Shown here piece after piece: positions 1 through 8,084 of a DNA stretch of 64,000 nucleotides (positions are counted from its first letter, which is position 1; every line of letters starts with the position of its first letter). The notes beneath the pieces are model-generated. The model did not search any database. It saw nothing but the letters and a program-made list of their open reading frames with translations, and was not told where the DNA came from. Both the position numbers and the translations under genes were made by a program. This stretch comes from DASQPR01 sp963836785 (GTDB taxonomy: Bacteria > Actinomycetota > Actinomycetes > Mycobacteriales > Micromonosporaceae), in assembly GCA_963836785.1 (NCBI GenBank), contig CAWIKW010000018.1:1-64000 (forward strand). Reading direction: 5' to 3'.

Positions 1-1
1 C

Positions 2-1147
2 GCGATGGGCTCGAAGCGCTCCACGCAACGCATGCAGCGCATCCGCAGCCGGCTCTACGACGGCATGGCCCGCAACGGCATCACCGGTGATCTCGCCGAC
101 GACATCTTCGTCAAGCTCGCCGCATTCGCGAACTACGGCTTTCCGGAGAGCCACGCGATGAGCTTCGCCTACCTCGTCTATGCCAGCGCCTGGCTCAAGC
201 GCTACCACCCGGCCGCATTCTGCGCCGCGCTGATCAACGCGCAGCCGATGGGTTTCTACTCGGTGCAGACACTGGTCGACGACGCTCGCCGGCACGGCGT
301 CACGGTGTTGCGCCCGGACATCAACGCCAGCAACGCGAAGGCCACGCTGGAACGGTCGCCCGGCTCGCGGGAGGCCAGCGCCGCGGGCGAACCGCCGGCT
401 TCGTGGGGCATCAACGGTCCACGGGTACGGCTGGGGCTCAGTTCCGTCCGTACCCTCGGAATCGAGCGCTCGCGCGGCGGCGAGGCACAGTCCGTCGCCA
501 CCCGCATTGAAGCGGAGCGTAACCGCGGCGGCCCGTATCGGGACATGGCCGACCTGGCGCGACGCGCCCGGCTGTCCACGACGCACCTGGAGGCGCTGGC
601 CACCGCGGATGCGTTCGCCGGGTTCGGCCTCAGCCGGCGGGAGGCGTTGTGGGCGGCCGGCGCGGCGGCGCAGGAGAAGGCGGGCCGGCTGGCCGGCACG
701 ACCACCGGGCTCGACGCGCCGATGCTGCCCGGCATGGACGCGGTCGATGAGCTGGTCGCCGACGTGTGGGCCACCGGCCTGTCGCCCGACCGCCATCCGG
801 TGCAATTCATCCGGGGTGGCCTCGACAAGCTCGGCGCGCTGTCGATCGAAGCGACGATGCGGGCCGAACACGGTAAGCGGGTGTTCGTCGGCGGCATCGT
901 CACGCATCGGCAACGGCCGGCGACCGCGAGCGGGATAACGTTCATGAACCTGGAGGATGAGACCGGCCTGCTCAACATCGTCTGTTCGCCGGGTCTGTGG
1001 CAGCGGTTCCGTCGGGTGGCGCAGACGTCACCGGCACTGCTCATCCGCGGTCGGATCGAGCGCTATGACGGGGTGGTCAACCTGAACGCCGAGCATCTGG
1101 CCCCGCTGCGGATGCCGGTGCGGACCTCATCCCGCGATTTCCGGTAG
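2..1147 (+). CDS. dnaE2: Error-prone DNA polymerase III alpha subunit DnaE2 (C-terminal part)
   Basis: This is the 3' end of a C-family polymerase; the reading frame is open to the window edge, so the true start lies upstream. It encodes the translesion polymerase of the SOS mutasome (DnaE2/ImuC), which works with ImuA' and ImuB in damage-induced mutagenesis. About 381 residues are visible. They include the helix-hairpin-helix segment with FANYGFPESHAMSFAYLVYA and WLKRYHPAAFCAALINAQP, both typical of bacterial DnaE proteins, and a C-terminal OB-fold with ITFMNLEDETGLLNIVCSP. Assignment to DnaE2 rather than DnaE1 rests on the short tail after the OB-fold and on the downstream neighbours. The polymerase active site is outside the window. 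A second lesion-bypass polymerase gene (dinB) lies 2.3 kb downstream. Confidence 0.9.
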   Translation, partial: AMGSKRSTQRMQRIRSRLYDGMARNGITGDLADDIFVKLAAFANYGFPESHAMSFAYLVYASAWLKRYHPAAFCAALINAQPMGFYSVQTLVDDARRHGVTVLRPDINASNAKATLERSPGSREASAAGEPPASWGINGPRVRLGLSSVRTLGIERSRGGEAQSVATRIEAERNRGGPYRDMADLARRARLSTTHLEALATADAFAGFGLSRREALWAAGAAAQEKAGRLAGTTTGLDAPMLPGMDAVDELVADVWATGLSPDRHPVQFIRGGLDKLGALSIEATMRAEHGKRVFVGGIVTHRQRPATASGITFMNLEDETGLLNIVCSPGLWQRFRRVAQTSPALLIRGRIERYDGVVNLNAEHLAPLRMPVRTSSRDFR

Positions 1148-1275
1148 CTGTGGGACTCCGGTGAGCATGGCACCCGCGGGTGCCCTGGCAGCGACCGCAT
1201 CCGGTCGAGCCCGCCGACACCCGCGGGACGGAACCGGCTAGGACGCAACTGCGCCCGGCACTACGCTCTGCAGAC

Positions 1276-2079
1276 GTGGAGACGACCCGTGCCGGGCTCA
1301 CGCCCGGACCGCGCACCGCGGTGATCTGGGCAGCGCTGCGAGCCGAACTCGATCGACGGCCGGGCGAGCCACTCAGCGTGATCGACGTCGGTGGCGGCAC
1401 CGGCGGCTTCGCCGTGCCGCTCGCGCAGTCCGGACATCGGGTCACGGTCATCGACGCCAGCCCCGATGCGTTGGCAAGTCTTCGCCGTCGTGCCGTCGAT
1501 GCCGGCGTCGCCGATCTTGTCAGTGGCGTACAAGGCGACGGCGACCAGCTCGCGGCACTCGTCGCACCCCAGAGCGCCGATCTCGTGCTGTGCCACAGCG
1601 TCCTCGAGGAGGTCGACGATCCGGCGCAGGTCCTCGCATCGATCGCCGCCATCCTGCGGGCGGGCGGCGCGGCGAGCATCGTGGTCGCCAACCGCCGCGG
1701 CGCGATCCTGGCCAAGGCACTCGCCGGCCATATCGGGGCGGCGGCCGATCTGCTCGCCGACGAATCCGGCGGAGCCGCGGGCGCGGCCGGCGGCAGTGGC
1801 GGGAGCGCCGGCGGTGGCGGTGGCGGCGGCGGAGTCTCCGGCGCTGGCGGCAAGAGCCAGCGCCGGTTCGACACCGAGTCGGCGACCGCGCTGATCGTGG
1901 CCGCCGGCTTCGACGTGGAGTCCGTGCACGGCGTACGGGTGATCGCCGACATCGTCCCGGGTACGCTCGTCGACTCCGACGCCCAGGCGTTGCTGAACTT
2001 CGAACTGATCGCCGCCGACCATCCGCCGTTTCGGGACATCGCCACCCAACTGCATCTGCTCGCCCGGCGAACGGGCTGA
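1276..2079 (+). CDS. SAM-dependent class I methyltransferase
   Basis: A protein of about 267 residues with a class I Rossmann methyltransferase fold. Motif I is VIDVGGGTGGFAVPLA near residue 36, followed by the acidic motif II residue in VTVIDASP and motif IV in DLVLCHSVLEEVDDP. The substrate is unknown. A low-complexity Gly/Ala/Ser insertion (about 27 residues, DNA near 1770-1855) separates the core from the C-terminal strands, unusual within a catalytic domain. I chose the GTG at 1276 because a TACGCT box lies just upstream and the longer versions add non-conserved sequence. The stop overlaps the region where the next gene should begin, so the two are probably co-transcribed. Confidence 0.8.
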   Translation: METTRAGLTPGPRTAVIWAALRAELDRRPGEPLSVIDVGGGTGGFAVPLAQSGHRVTVIDASPDALASLRRRAVDAGVADLVSGVQGDGDQLAALVAPQSADLVLCHSVLEEVDDPAQVLASIAAILRAGGAASIVVANRRGAILAKALAGHIGAAADLLADESGGAAGAAGGSGGSAGGGGGGGGVSGAGGKSQRRFDTESATALIVAAGFDVESVHGVRVIADIVPGTLVDSDAQALLNFELIAADHPPFRDIATQLHLLARRTG

Positions 2080-2153
2080 CCGGTGCCGCCGCCGGACGCC
2101 AACTGGACCGTCCCCGCTATCGCGATGCCAGCCTGCCGGATCTCCTGCCGAGC

Positions 2154-3281
2154 GTGCTGGCGACGCTTACCGGTCCACGCGCCGAGGCGCTCGGGTTCAC
2201 CGATCATCTCGGGCTCGGCGCGCGGCTCGGCGGCGTACGCCGGATCGGTGTGGTGCTCATCGATGGGCTCGGGTACCACCTGCTCGGGACGGCCGCGGCG
2301 GCCGCCCACTCACTGTCGCGCGGCCGGGGCGGCGCGATCGCGGACATCCTCGCCGGCCGGGTCGGAGAGCTCGGAAAGCTCACCGCCGGCTTCCCGTCCA
2401 CGACGCCGGTTAGCCTGGTCGGCCTCGGCACCGGCGTACGCCCCGGCGAGCATGGGGTCGTTGGATTCTCCGTACGGGTGCCGGGCACCGATCGGGTCCT
2501 GAACCACGTCAAGTGGTGGGACGACCCGGATCCGGACACGTGGCAACCCGTACCGACAATGTTCGGCCGGGCGGTGTCGGCCGGCGTCGCCGCGACCGTC
2601 ATATCCCGCAAGGAGTTCACCGGCAGCGGCTTGACCACCGCCGCGTACCGTGGCGCCGCCTACCGCGGTGCCGGCAACGTCGACGCGCTGGCGATCGAGG
2701 TCCGATCGGCACTCGCGGCCGGAGGCGGCCCGACCATGGTGTACGGCTATCACCCGGACCTCGACCACGCCGGACACGTCTCGTCGATCGCGTCGCCCGA
2801 CTGGCGAGAGGCGGCGACCGAGGTCGACCGACTCGTGACGCTGCTCGCGGCCGACGTGCCGGCGGACACGGCCATCCTCGTCACCGCCGATCACGGACAG
2901 TTCGACGTGCCCGACGACCGGCGCTTCGACGTCGACACCGATCGCCGCCTGCGCCGAGGTGTGGACGTGATGGCCGGCGAGCCGCGCGTGCGTTACCTGC
3001 ACACCGCTCCGGGCGCCACGGACGACGTGGTGGACAGCTGGCGGGGCGTGCTCGGTGACGCCGCCTGGGTCGGCACGCGCGACGAGGCCGTCGCGACCGG
3101 GCTGTACGGCCCGGTCGCCCCGAACCATCTCGACCGGATCGGCGACGTGGTCGTCATCTGCCGGCAGGACTATGTGGTCGTCGCGTCGGTCACCGCCGCC
3201 TCGGAGGCGCGGCTCGGCGCCTATCACGGCGCCCTGACGCCGCCCGAGATGGAGATTCCGTTGATCGTGCTGCGCGGCTGA
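2154..3281 (+). CDS. Alkaline-phosphatase-fold nucleotide pyrophosphatase/phosphodiesterase family protein
   Basis: A hydrolase of the alkaline phosphatase superfamily. Metal-binding and nucleophile signatures are visible: VVLIDGLGYHLL (first Asp), GFPSTTPVSL with the predicted Thr nucleophile, YGYHPDLDHAGH, and VTADHGQFDVP. The family hydrolyses phosphodiester or pyrophosphate bonds; the substrate is not known. The start is uncertain. Family members usually begin about 25 residues earlier with a conserved stretch like the YRDASLPDLLPSVLATL seen here, yet no ATG, GTG or TTG lies in that frame between the previous gene's stop and the GTG at 2154. Either a non-standard CTG near 2076 is used, or a one-base indel separates the GTG at 2083 from the main frame. 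Confidence 0.75.
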   Translation: MLATLTGPRAEALGFTDHLGLGARLGGVRRIGVVLIDGLGYHLLGTAAAAAHSLSRGRGGAIADILAGRVGELGKLTAGFPSTTPVSLVGLGTGVRPGEHGVVGFSVRVPGTDRVLNHVKWWDDPDPDTWQPVPTMFGRAVSAGVAATVISRKEFTGSGLTTAAYRGAAYRGAGNVDALAIEVRSALAAGGGPTMVYGYHPDLDHAGHVSSIASPDWREAATEVDRLVTLLAADVPADTAILVTADHGQFDVPDDRRFDVDTDRRLRRGVDVMAGEPRVRYLHTAPGATDDVVDSWRGVLGDAAWVGTRDEAVATGLYGPVAPNHLDRIGDVVVICRQDYVVVASVTAASEARLGAYHGALTPPEMEIPLIVLRG

Positions 3282-3392
3282 GGATGTCGCCGACGCCGCG
3301 GCCGGCCTGACGGCCGAGCCGGGCCCGGCGCAGCCAGCGGGTCCTGGCCGGCGCCGGCGGCCCGGCGGCCGTCGTTTGTCGGAGCCGGTCGT

Positions 3393-3398
3393 TACGCT
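3393..3398 (+). promoter_or_regulatory. -10 box of a leaderless dinB promoter
   Basis: TACGCT (TANNNT) ends exactly six bases before the GTG at 3405. This places the expected transcription start on the start codon and supports that start. No clear -35 element is visible. Confidence 0.5.
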
Positions 3399-3404
3399 CG
3401 GTGC

Positions 3405-4760
3405 GTGGGACGCAGTGCGCAGTTGCCGCGTCGCGGAAGCGGCTCGGGGCCGGCGAGCGGGTCGGGCGATTTCGGACCCGGCGCCGACGACTCCGGCTGC
3501 TCGATCCTGCACGTCGACATGGATGCGTTCTTCGCATCGGTAGAGATCCGTCGGCGCCCGGAGCTGGCCGGCAAGCCGGTCGTCGTCGGCGGCGCCGGTC
3601 CGCGCGGCGTCGTCAGCTCCGCGAGCTACGAAGCGCGCGAGTTCGGCGTGCGCAGTGCGATGCCGGGCGCACAGGCGCGCCGGTTGTGCCCGTCGGCGAT
3701 CTTTCTCCCGCCCGACTTCAGCGAATACTCGGCCGCGTCACGGGTGGTCATGCAGATCTTTCGCGACGTCACGCCGCTGGTCGAGCCGTTGTCCGTGGAC
3801 GAGGCCTTCCTGGACGTGTCCGGCGCGCGGCGGCTGCTCGGCCGGCCGGCCGAGATCGGTCAGCACATCCGCGACCGGGTCTGGGACGAGCAGCGGTTGA
3901 CGTGTTCGGTCGGTGTCGCGCCGACCAAGTTCATCGCGAAGCTCGCGTCCACCGGGTCGAAGCCGAATGGTCTCGCCGTCGTGCCGGCTGACCGCGTGCT
4001 CGACTTCCTCCACCCGCTGCCGGTCTTTGCGCTGTGGGGCGTCGGTGAGCGCACCGCCGAGCAGCTGCGCCGCCTCGGTCTGCGTACGGTGGGCGACCTG
4101 GCGGCGGCGCCGATCGGCATGCTCCGTTCCGCGGTCGGTGAGGCGGCCGCCACCCACCTGCATGCGCTCGCGACCGGGCGCGACGACCGTAACGTGGTTC
4201 CGACGCATGTCGAGAAGTCGATCAGCGCCGAGACGACGTTCGATGTCGACATCGAGGACCCGACGATCCTGCGGCGCACGCTTCTCGCGCTCGCGAATCG
4301 GGTCGCCGGGCGATTGCGGTCGGCCGGTGTCGCCGGTCGGACGGTCGCGATCAAGGTCAGGCTGTCCGACTTCCGTACGCTCAACCGTTCGCGGACGCTC
4401 GGCAGCCCGACGGACGTCGCCCGGGAAATCTTCGAGGTGGCCGTCTCCCTGTTCACTTCCCTCGCGCCCGGAGACCGGATCCGACTTCTCGGCGTACGGG
4501 CGGAGGGGCTCGTCGACGGGGCGGGGCTCGTCCGGCAGCCGGCCCTCGGCGAGCGCGAGCGCGGTTGGTCGCATGTCGAGCGCGCGGCGGACGCGGCCGC
4601 GGCAAGGTTCGGCAACGCGGCGGTCCGGCCCGCGAGTCTGCTCGGCGCGGATGCCGTCGGGCACATGGCCAAGCCGGGCGATGACGAGCGCGTGGACTGG
4701 TGGCAGACGCCGGGTCCGTGGAATGCAGGGGACCGAGACACGCCGCCGGAAGACCGGTAA
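3405..4760 (+). CDS. dinB: DNA polymerase IV (Y-family translesion polymerase)
   Basis: A Y-family polymerase of 451 residues, normal for actinobacterial DinB. It copies past damaged bases without proofreading. Catalytic motifs are intact: ILHVDMDAFFASVEI with the first catalytic Asp and the steric-gate aromatic pair, SVDEAFLDVSGARRL with the second catalytic acidic pair, then the palm motif VGVAPTKFIAKLAS. The thumb helix-hairpin-helix and a little-finger domain follow. There is an extra N-terminal tail of about 30 Gly/Ser-rich residues before the palm. I see no recognisable beta-clamp motif at the C-terminus, though I could miss a degenerate one. The GTG start is backed by a -10 box six bases upstream. 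A stem-loop follows the gene. Confidence 0.93.
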   Translation: MGRSAQLPRRGSGSGPASGSGDFGPGADDSGCSILHVDMDAFFASVEIRRRPELAGKPVVVGGAGPRGVVSSASYEAREFGVRSAMPGAQARRLCPSAIFLPPDFSEYSAASRVVMQIFRDVTPLVEPLSVDEAFLDVSGARRLLGRPAEIGQHIRDRVWDEQRLTCSVGVAPTKFIAKLASTGSKPNGLAVVPADRVLDFLHPLPVFALWGVGERTAEQLRRLGLRTVGDLAAAPIGMLRSAVGEAAATHLHALATGRDDRNVVPTHVEKSISAETTFDVDIEDPTILRRTLLALANRVAGRLRSAGVAGRTVAIKVRLSDFRTLNRSRTLGSPTDVAREIFEVAVSLFTSLAPGDRIRLLGVRAEGLVDGAGLVRQPALGERERGWSHVERAADAAAARFGNAAVRPASLLGADAVGHMAKPGDDERVDWWQTPGPWNAGDRDTPPEDR

Positions 4761-4809
4761 GCACCGATGCACCGGACCGCTCTCTGTGCCACCCGCCGGC
4801 CGACCCACC

Positions 4810-4847
4810 GAGCCACGGACCCACGGACCCTGCCGGTCCGGTGGCTC
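4810..4847 (+). terminator. Stem-loop terminator candidate after dinB
   Basis: The outer arms GAGCCAC (4810-4816) and GTGGCTC (4841-4847) and the inner arms CGGACC (4824-4829) and GGTCCG (4835-4840) stack into a 13-bp stem with a five-base loop and a seven-base bulge. There is no U-tract, as is common in actinobacteria. Confidence 0.45.
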
Positions 4848-5025
4848 GCGCCCGGGCAATGATGACGATTCCAGGATCAATCATCTCGGACCAATGATGG
4901 GGACAGGCCGCCCGAACCATCGCAAATAGCGCATGATATGTCTCGGACCTGGGCTTTCGTTTACTTGCGGTGGCAAAATCGTGTCGCTTACTGCGAGTCG
5001 TCCCGCTTTCCGCTTGGGGTTCGCG

Positions 5026-5041
5026 CTCGTAGACTTACGAG
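5026..5041. promoter_or_regulatory. Perfect 6-bp inverted repeat upstream of the DUF3040 gene
   Basis: CTCGTA (5026-5031) and TACGAG (5036-5041) are separated by GACT. The first arm and spacer contain TAGACT, a possible -10 box, so a bound repressor would block it. The binding protein is unknown. Confidence 0.3.
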
Positions 5042-5111
5042 AAGCAGCCGACCGGCTGTCGCGGTCGCTGCCGGCCGATGAGACCGGCCACGAAGACCGG
5101 GGAGGAGTGCC

Positions 5112-5492
5112 GTGCCACTCTCGGAACACGAACAACGCCTGTTCGACCAGATCGAGCAGTCGCTGGCGAAGGACCCAAAGTTCGCCTCGGCCGTACGTGC
5201 CAGTGACCCGCGGTTCCATGCGAAGCGGCGGATCATCCTCGCCGCGTTCGTCGCGGTGGTCGGTCTCGCGGTGGTCGTTCTGGGTGTGGCCAGCAAGAAC
5301 CCACTCGTCGGTGTCGCCGGCTTCGTCGTCATGCTGGGGTCCGCCGTCTTCGGCTACCAGGCGGCACGGCACGGGCAGGGCGCCCAGATGCGAGTCGTCG
5401 GTGGGACGACCGCTCGGACGACCCGCGTGCGCCGCTCCTCCATACTCGACAAGCTCGAAGACCGCTGGCGCGGTCGCGACAACTTCAACTAG
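5112..5492 (+). CDS. DUF3040 domain membrane protein
   Basis: A 126-residue protein of the actinobacterial DUF3040 family. The N-terminal MPLSEHEQRLFDQIEQSL is the family signature. It is followed by two adjacent hydrophobic segments (about residues 37-57 and 60-80) and a charged C-terminal tail. Function is unknown. In many actinobacteria the family is encoded next to dinB or near the mraZ/dcw cell-division cluster, which fits its position here. The GTG start is preceded by a strong GGGGAGGAG site. The gene converges with the transglutaminase operon across a shared terminator. Confidence 0.85.
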   Translation: MPLSEHEQRLFDQIEQSLAKDPKFASAVRASDPRFHAKRRIILAAFVAVVGLAVVVLGVASKNPLVGVAGFVVMLGSAVFGYQAARHGQGAQMRVVGGTTARTTRVRRSSILDKLEDRWRGRDNFN

Positions 5493-5562
5493 ATCGGGCT
5501 CCGCGGGCGGCACGCATCCAACCTGACGCTTTGCCACGGAGACTTCGACACGGTACGGACCC

Positions 5563-5591
5563 GAACGGGGCGGTCATCGACCGCCCCGTTC
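5563..5591. terminator. Bidirectional stem-loop between convergent genes
   Basis: GAACGGGGCGGT (5563-5574) and ACCGCCCCGTTC (5580-5591) form a perfect 12-bp stem with a five-base loop. It lies between the 3' ends of the DUF3040 gene and the transglutaminase operon and could serve both. Confidence 0.75.
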
Positions 5592-5627
5592 CGTCGTCCT
5601 CGTGGTGTGACGTGGTTCGTGCCCGGC

Positions 5628-8084
5628 TCAGCGGCGGCTGCCGGCCAGCCGACCGCGTACGTTCACCGCCCGTACGACACCGTCGCGAACGGTCTGCATG
5701 GCTGCGCTGGTCGACGCGGCCGAAGCGACGATTGCCGTTCGCCACCGCGACATGACCGACGGCGGCAGCAGTGTCGCCCGTAGTCGGGTCCGCCACGGCG
5801 CCCGTTCGGCGAATGCTCGACGGATCCGACGCATCGCCACGGCAAAGGATGGCGGGCTGCCGGGCCGAGCGGCGTACCTGGCCCGTTCCTCGGCCTGTCC
5901 GAGGGTGCGTACGTCGGACACGACATCGTCGGGCAGGTACGGAGTGCTCGCGATGCGCTCGGCGGCCGTACGCGGAGTCTCCGACGGGTCGACGCCGAAC
6001 CCGAAGTCGACCAACGTATCCGTGAACTCATCCCAGACGGCATGGATCCGTTTTCGTTCGGTCGTGGCGATGACGCCATCGTCGGTCAGCACGCCGACGT
6101 CGGTTTCGCCGAGTCGGTGCGCCGCGGTCGCGCTCGGGCCCGCGGTCCGCGCGCGTCGAAGCCGCGCTCGGGTGAGGAACGGGCTGGCGGCCAACGCGAG
6201 GACGACCAGGATGATGCCGAGCGTCCACCACGGCACCGGCGATCCGCCGTGATGGCCAGACCCGGCGCTCGAGCCGGTCGGGCCGCCGGTCTGACCCGGA
6301 CCGGCGTGAGCCGTCGGCCCGGTCGTGATGTTCTGATCGGGGCCGGTGCTGCCCGACGAACCCGGCGTGATCGCCGTGGCGTTCGGATCGGGTGCCCACG
6401 ACGAGTATGCCGTGCCGCCGAGCGCCGGCGTGGCGTCGAACGGCACCCAGCCGAACTGGTCGAAGTAGACCTCGGTCCAGGCGTGCAGGTTCTTGTTCGT
6501 CAGTGTCCACGTGCCCGTCGAGCCCGGGGCCGGGCTGCCCGGGTTGAAGCCGAGCGCGACGCGGGCCGGGTAGCCGGCCGCTCGGACGAGCCAGGCCAGC
6601 GCGGCCGCGTACTGCACGCAGTAGCCGACCTTATTGACGAGGAAGTTGCCGATGTCGGTGCCGGTCGTGCCGGGCTTGGTCGACAGCGAGTATGCGAAGC
6701 CGTGCGCGCCGCTGAACCATTTGTAGAGGCCGAGCACGCGATCGTATTCCGTGTTGCCCTGAGTGGACTTGTCTTTGAGGACCGCGTCGACCTGGGGCAC
6801 GTTCTGCTGCGGGATCTGCGTCATCTCCCGCTGAAGCGGATCGCTCGGCTTCAACTGCTTGGCCGTACGCAACTGGTCCGCCGTGTAGATGGGGCGCTTG
6901 TAGTCGAAGGAGTAGGTCATGCCATTCGACGTACTCGACCTCGTGCTGAAGATCTCGTTGGAGTCCTGGTTGTACAACCAGTCGTTGCCGATTCCGTTGA
7001 GGCTCGTCGGCGTCGTATAAACCGGCAGATAGTTAAGCTTCAGGTCACCCAGCTTCACGGTGGCCTGATGGTCGGTGAACCCGATGTCCGAGTTGTCGAG
7101 GATCGAGTTCGGCAGACCCTTGCCCACTGACTGACCGGACGGCGTCACGGTCAGGAAGCCTTTGGTCGTCAGCTCGCTCGCGACGGCGAACCGCAGGTAG
7201 CCCGGAATCGGATCGTCGGTCGTGACCGTGGCCAAGGTGGGGTTGCCGTTGCTCGTCAACTGCCCGGCCAGGGAGGCCAGGAGATCCACGGTATTCGAGC
7301 CTTTGCACGTCGAGCAGTTGCCGGACCCGCTGCCGTCGCCGCCGACGGTGCCGAGCACGCCGACGAGACCCTTCCCGAAGCCGGGTGTCGCGATCGGCAG
7401 CAGGATGGCGAGCGCGACGCAACCGACGGCGATGCGCCGCCCGACCGCGGCGAGCGGCGACGGTTCCCACATGTCAACGCCCTTGCCGTCGCCGGTGAAG
7501 CGGCGGCCGAACAGGCGTACGCGATCAACATTGTCGGTGACCAGCAGCCACAGGAACCCGGCCGCGCCGATCGCGAACGGGATGAACGACACGCTCTTGA
7601 GGTCGATCGCGACCGGCACCGCATAGACCGCGAGCATCGGCAGGCCGGCTGCGGCCGGTCGGCGAAGTCCCACGGCGAGCAGGTCGACGAGAACGGCGAC
7701 GAGACCGACGCCGGCGGTCGTGAGCATCAACAGCCCGGGATCGCTGCGCACCGGAATGCCGAGGTTCTGGATATCGTCGCTGGCATCGGAGAGCAGCTGC
7801 CCATACTGTTGCCAGGCGGCCGGACCCGGGATGAGCCCGAGGATCGCGTGGTCGCGAACGCTGATCAGAGTGACGACAACGACGACAGCGATGACGCCGG
7901 CGACCGGCTGCGCCCAGATCGGTAGCCGGAGGGCGCGCACCCCGATCGAGACCGCGCAGACGACCGCGACCACGAAGATGCTGTCGATGAGCCACGCCCA
8001 GTCGCTGAACAAGACGGACAGCGGGGCCGCGGTCATCAGCGTCGCGGCCGCGGCGACCAGTGAGAGGTGCCGACGCTGGTTCAT
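5628..8084 (-). CDS. Membrane transglutaminase-like protein (TgpA type, DUF3488/DUF4129)
   Basis: An 818-residue membrane protein. The N-terminal third has about six hydrophobic segments. An extracellular transglutaminase core follows with the catalytic Cys in VGYCVQYAAALAWL, the His in NLHAWTEVYF and the Asp in PFDATPALGG. A Thr/Ser/Gly-rich linker, one more membrane segment (WWTLGIILVVLALAASPFL) and a cytoplasmic DUF4129-like tail complete it. Its function in actinobacteria is not established; cell-envelope protein processing is the usual guess. The ATG at 8084 overlaps the stop of the upstream DUF58 gene as ATGA, so translation is probably coupled. With DUF58 and MoxR it forms the conserved MoxR-DUF58-TgpA operon. 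Confidence 0.88.
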   Translation of the reverse strand: MNQRRHLSLVAAAATLMTAAPLSVLFSDWAWLIDSIFVVAVVCAVSIGVRALRLPIWAQPVAGVIAVVVVVTLISVRDHAILGLIPGPAAWQQYGQLLSDASDDIQNLGIPVRSDPGLLMLTTAGVGLVAVLVDLLAVGLRRPAAAGLPMLAVYAVPVAIDLKSVSFIPFAIGAAGFLWLLVTDNVDRVRLFGRRFTGDGKGVDMWEPSPLAAVGRRIAVGCVALAILLPIATPGFGKGLVGVLGTVGGDGSGSGNCSTCKGSNTVDLLASLAGQLTSNGNPTLATVTTDDPIPGYLRFAVASELTTKGFLTVTPSGQSVGKGLPNSILDNSDIGFTDHQATVKLGDLKLNYLPVYTTPTSLNGIGNDWLYNQDSNEIFSTRSSTSNGMTYSFDYKRPIYTADQLRTAKQLKPSDPLQREMTQIPQQNVPQVDAVLKDKSTQGNTEYDRVLGLYKWFSGAHGFAYSLSTKPGTTGTDIGNFLVNKVGYCVQYAAALAWLVRAAGYPARVALGFNPGSPAPGSTGTWTLTNKNLHAWTEVYFDQFGWVPFDATPALGGTAYSSWAPDPNATAITPGSSGSTGPDQNITTGPTAHAGPGQTGGPTGSSAGSGHHGGSPVPWWTLGIILVVLALAASPFLTRARLRRARTAGPSATAAHRLGETDVGVLTDDGVIATTERKRIHAVWDEFTDTLVDFGFGVDPSETPRTAAERIASTPYLPDDVVSDVRTLGQAEERARYAARPGSPPSFAVAMRRIRRAFAERAPWRTRLRATLLPPSVMSRWRTAIVASAASTSAAMQTVRDGVVRAVNVRGRLAGSRR

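Larger units (their letters stand above)
4761..5111. other. Intergenic region between dinB and the DUF3040 gene
   Basis: This 351-base stretch holds no convincing gene. It contains the stem-loop at 4810-4847, a patch of repeated AATGATG/ATCAAT sequence near 4858-4897 that is AT-richer than its surroundings, and the palindrome at 5026-5041. A strong ribosome binding site (GGGGAGGAG) sits directly before the GTG of the next gene. Confidence 0.6.
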
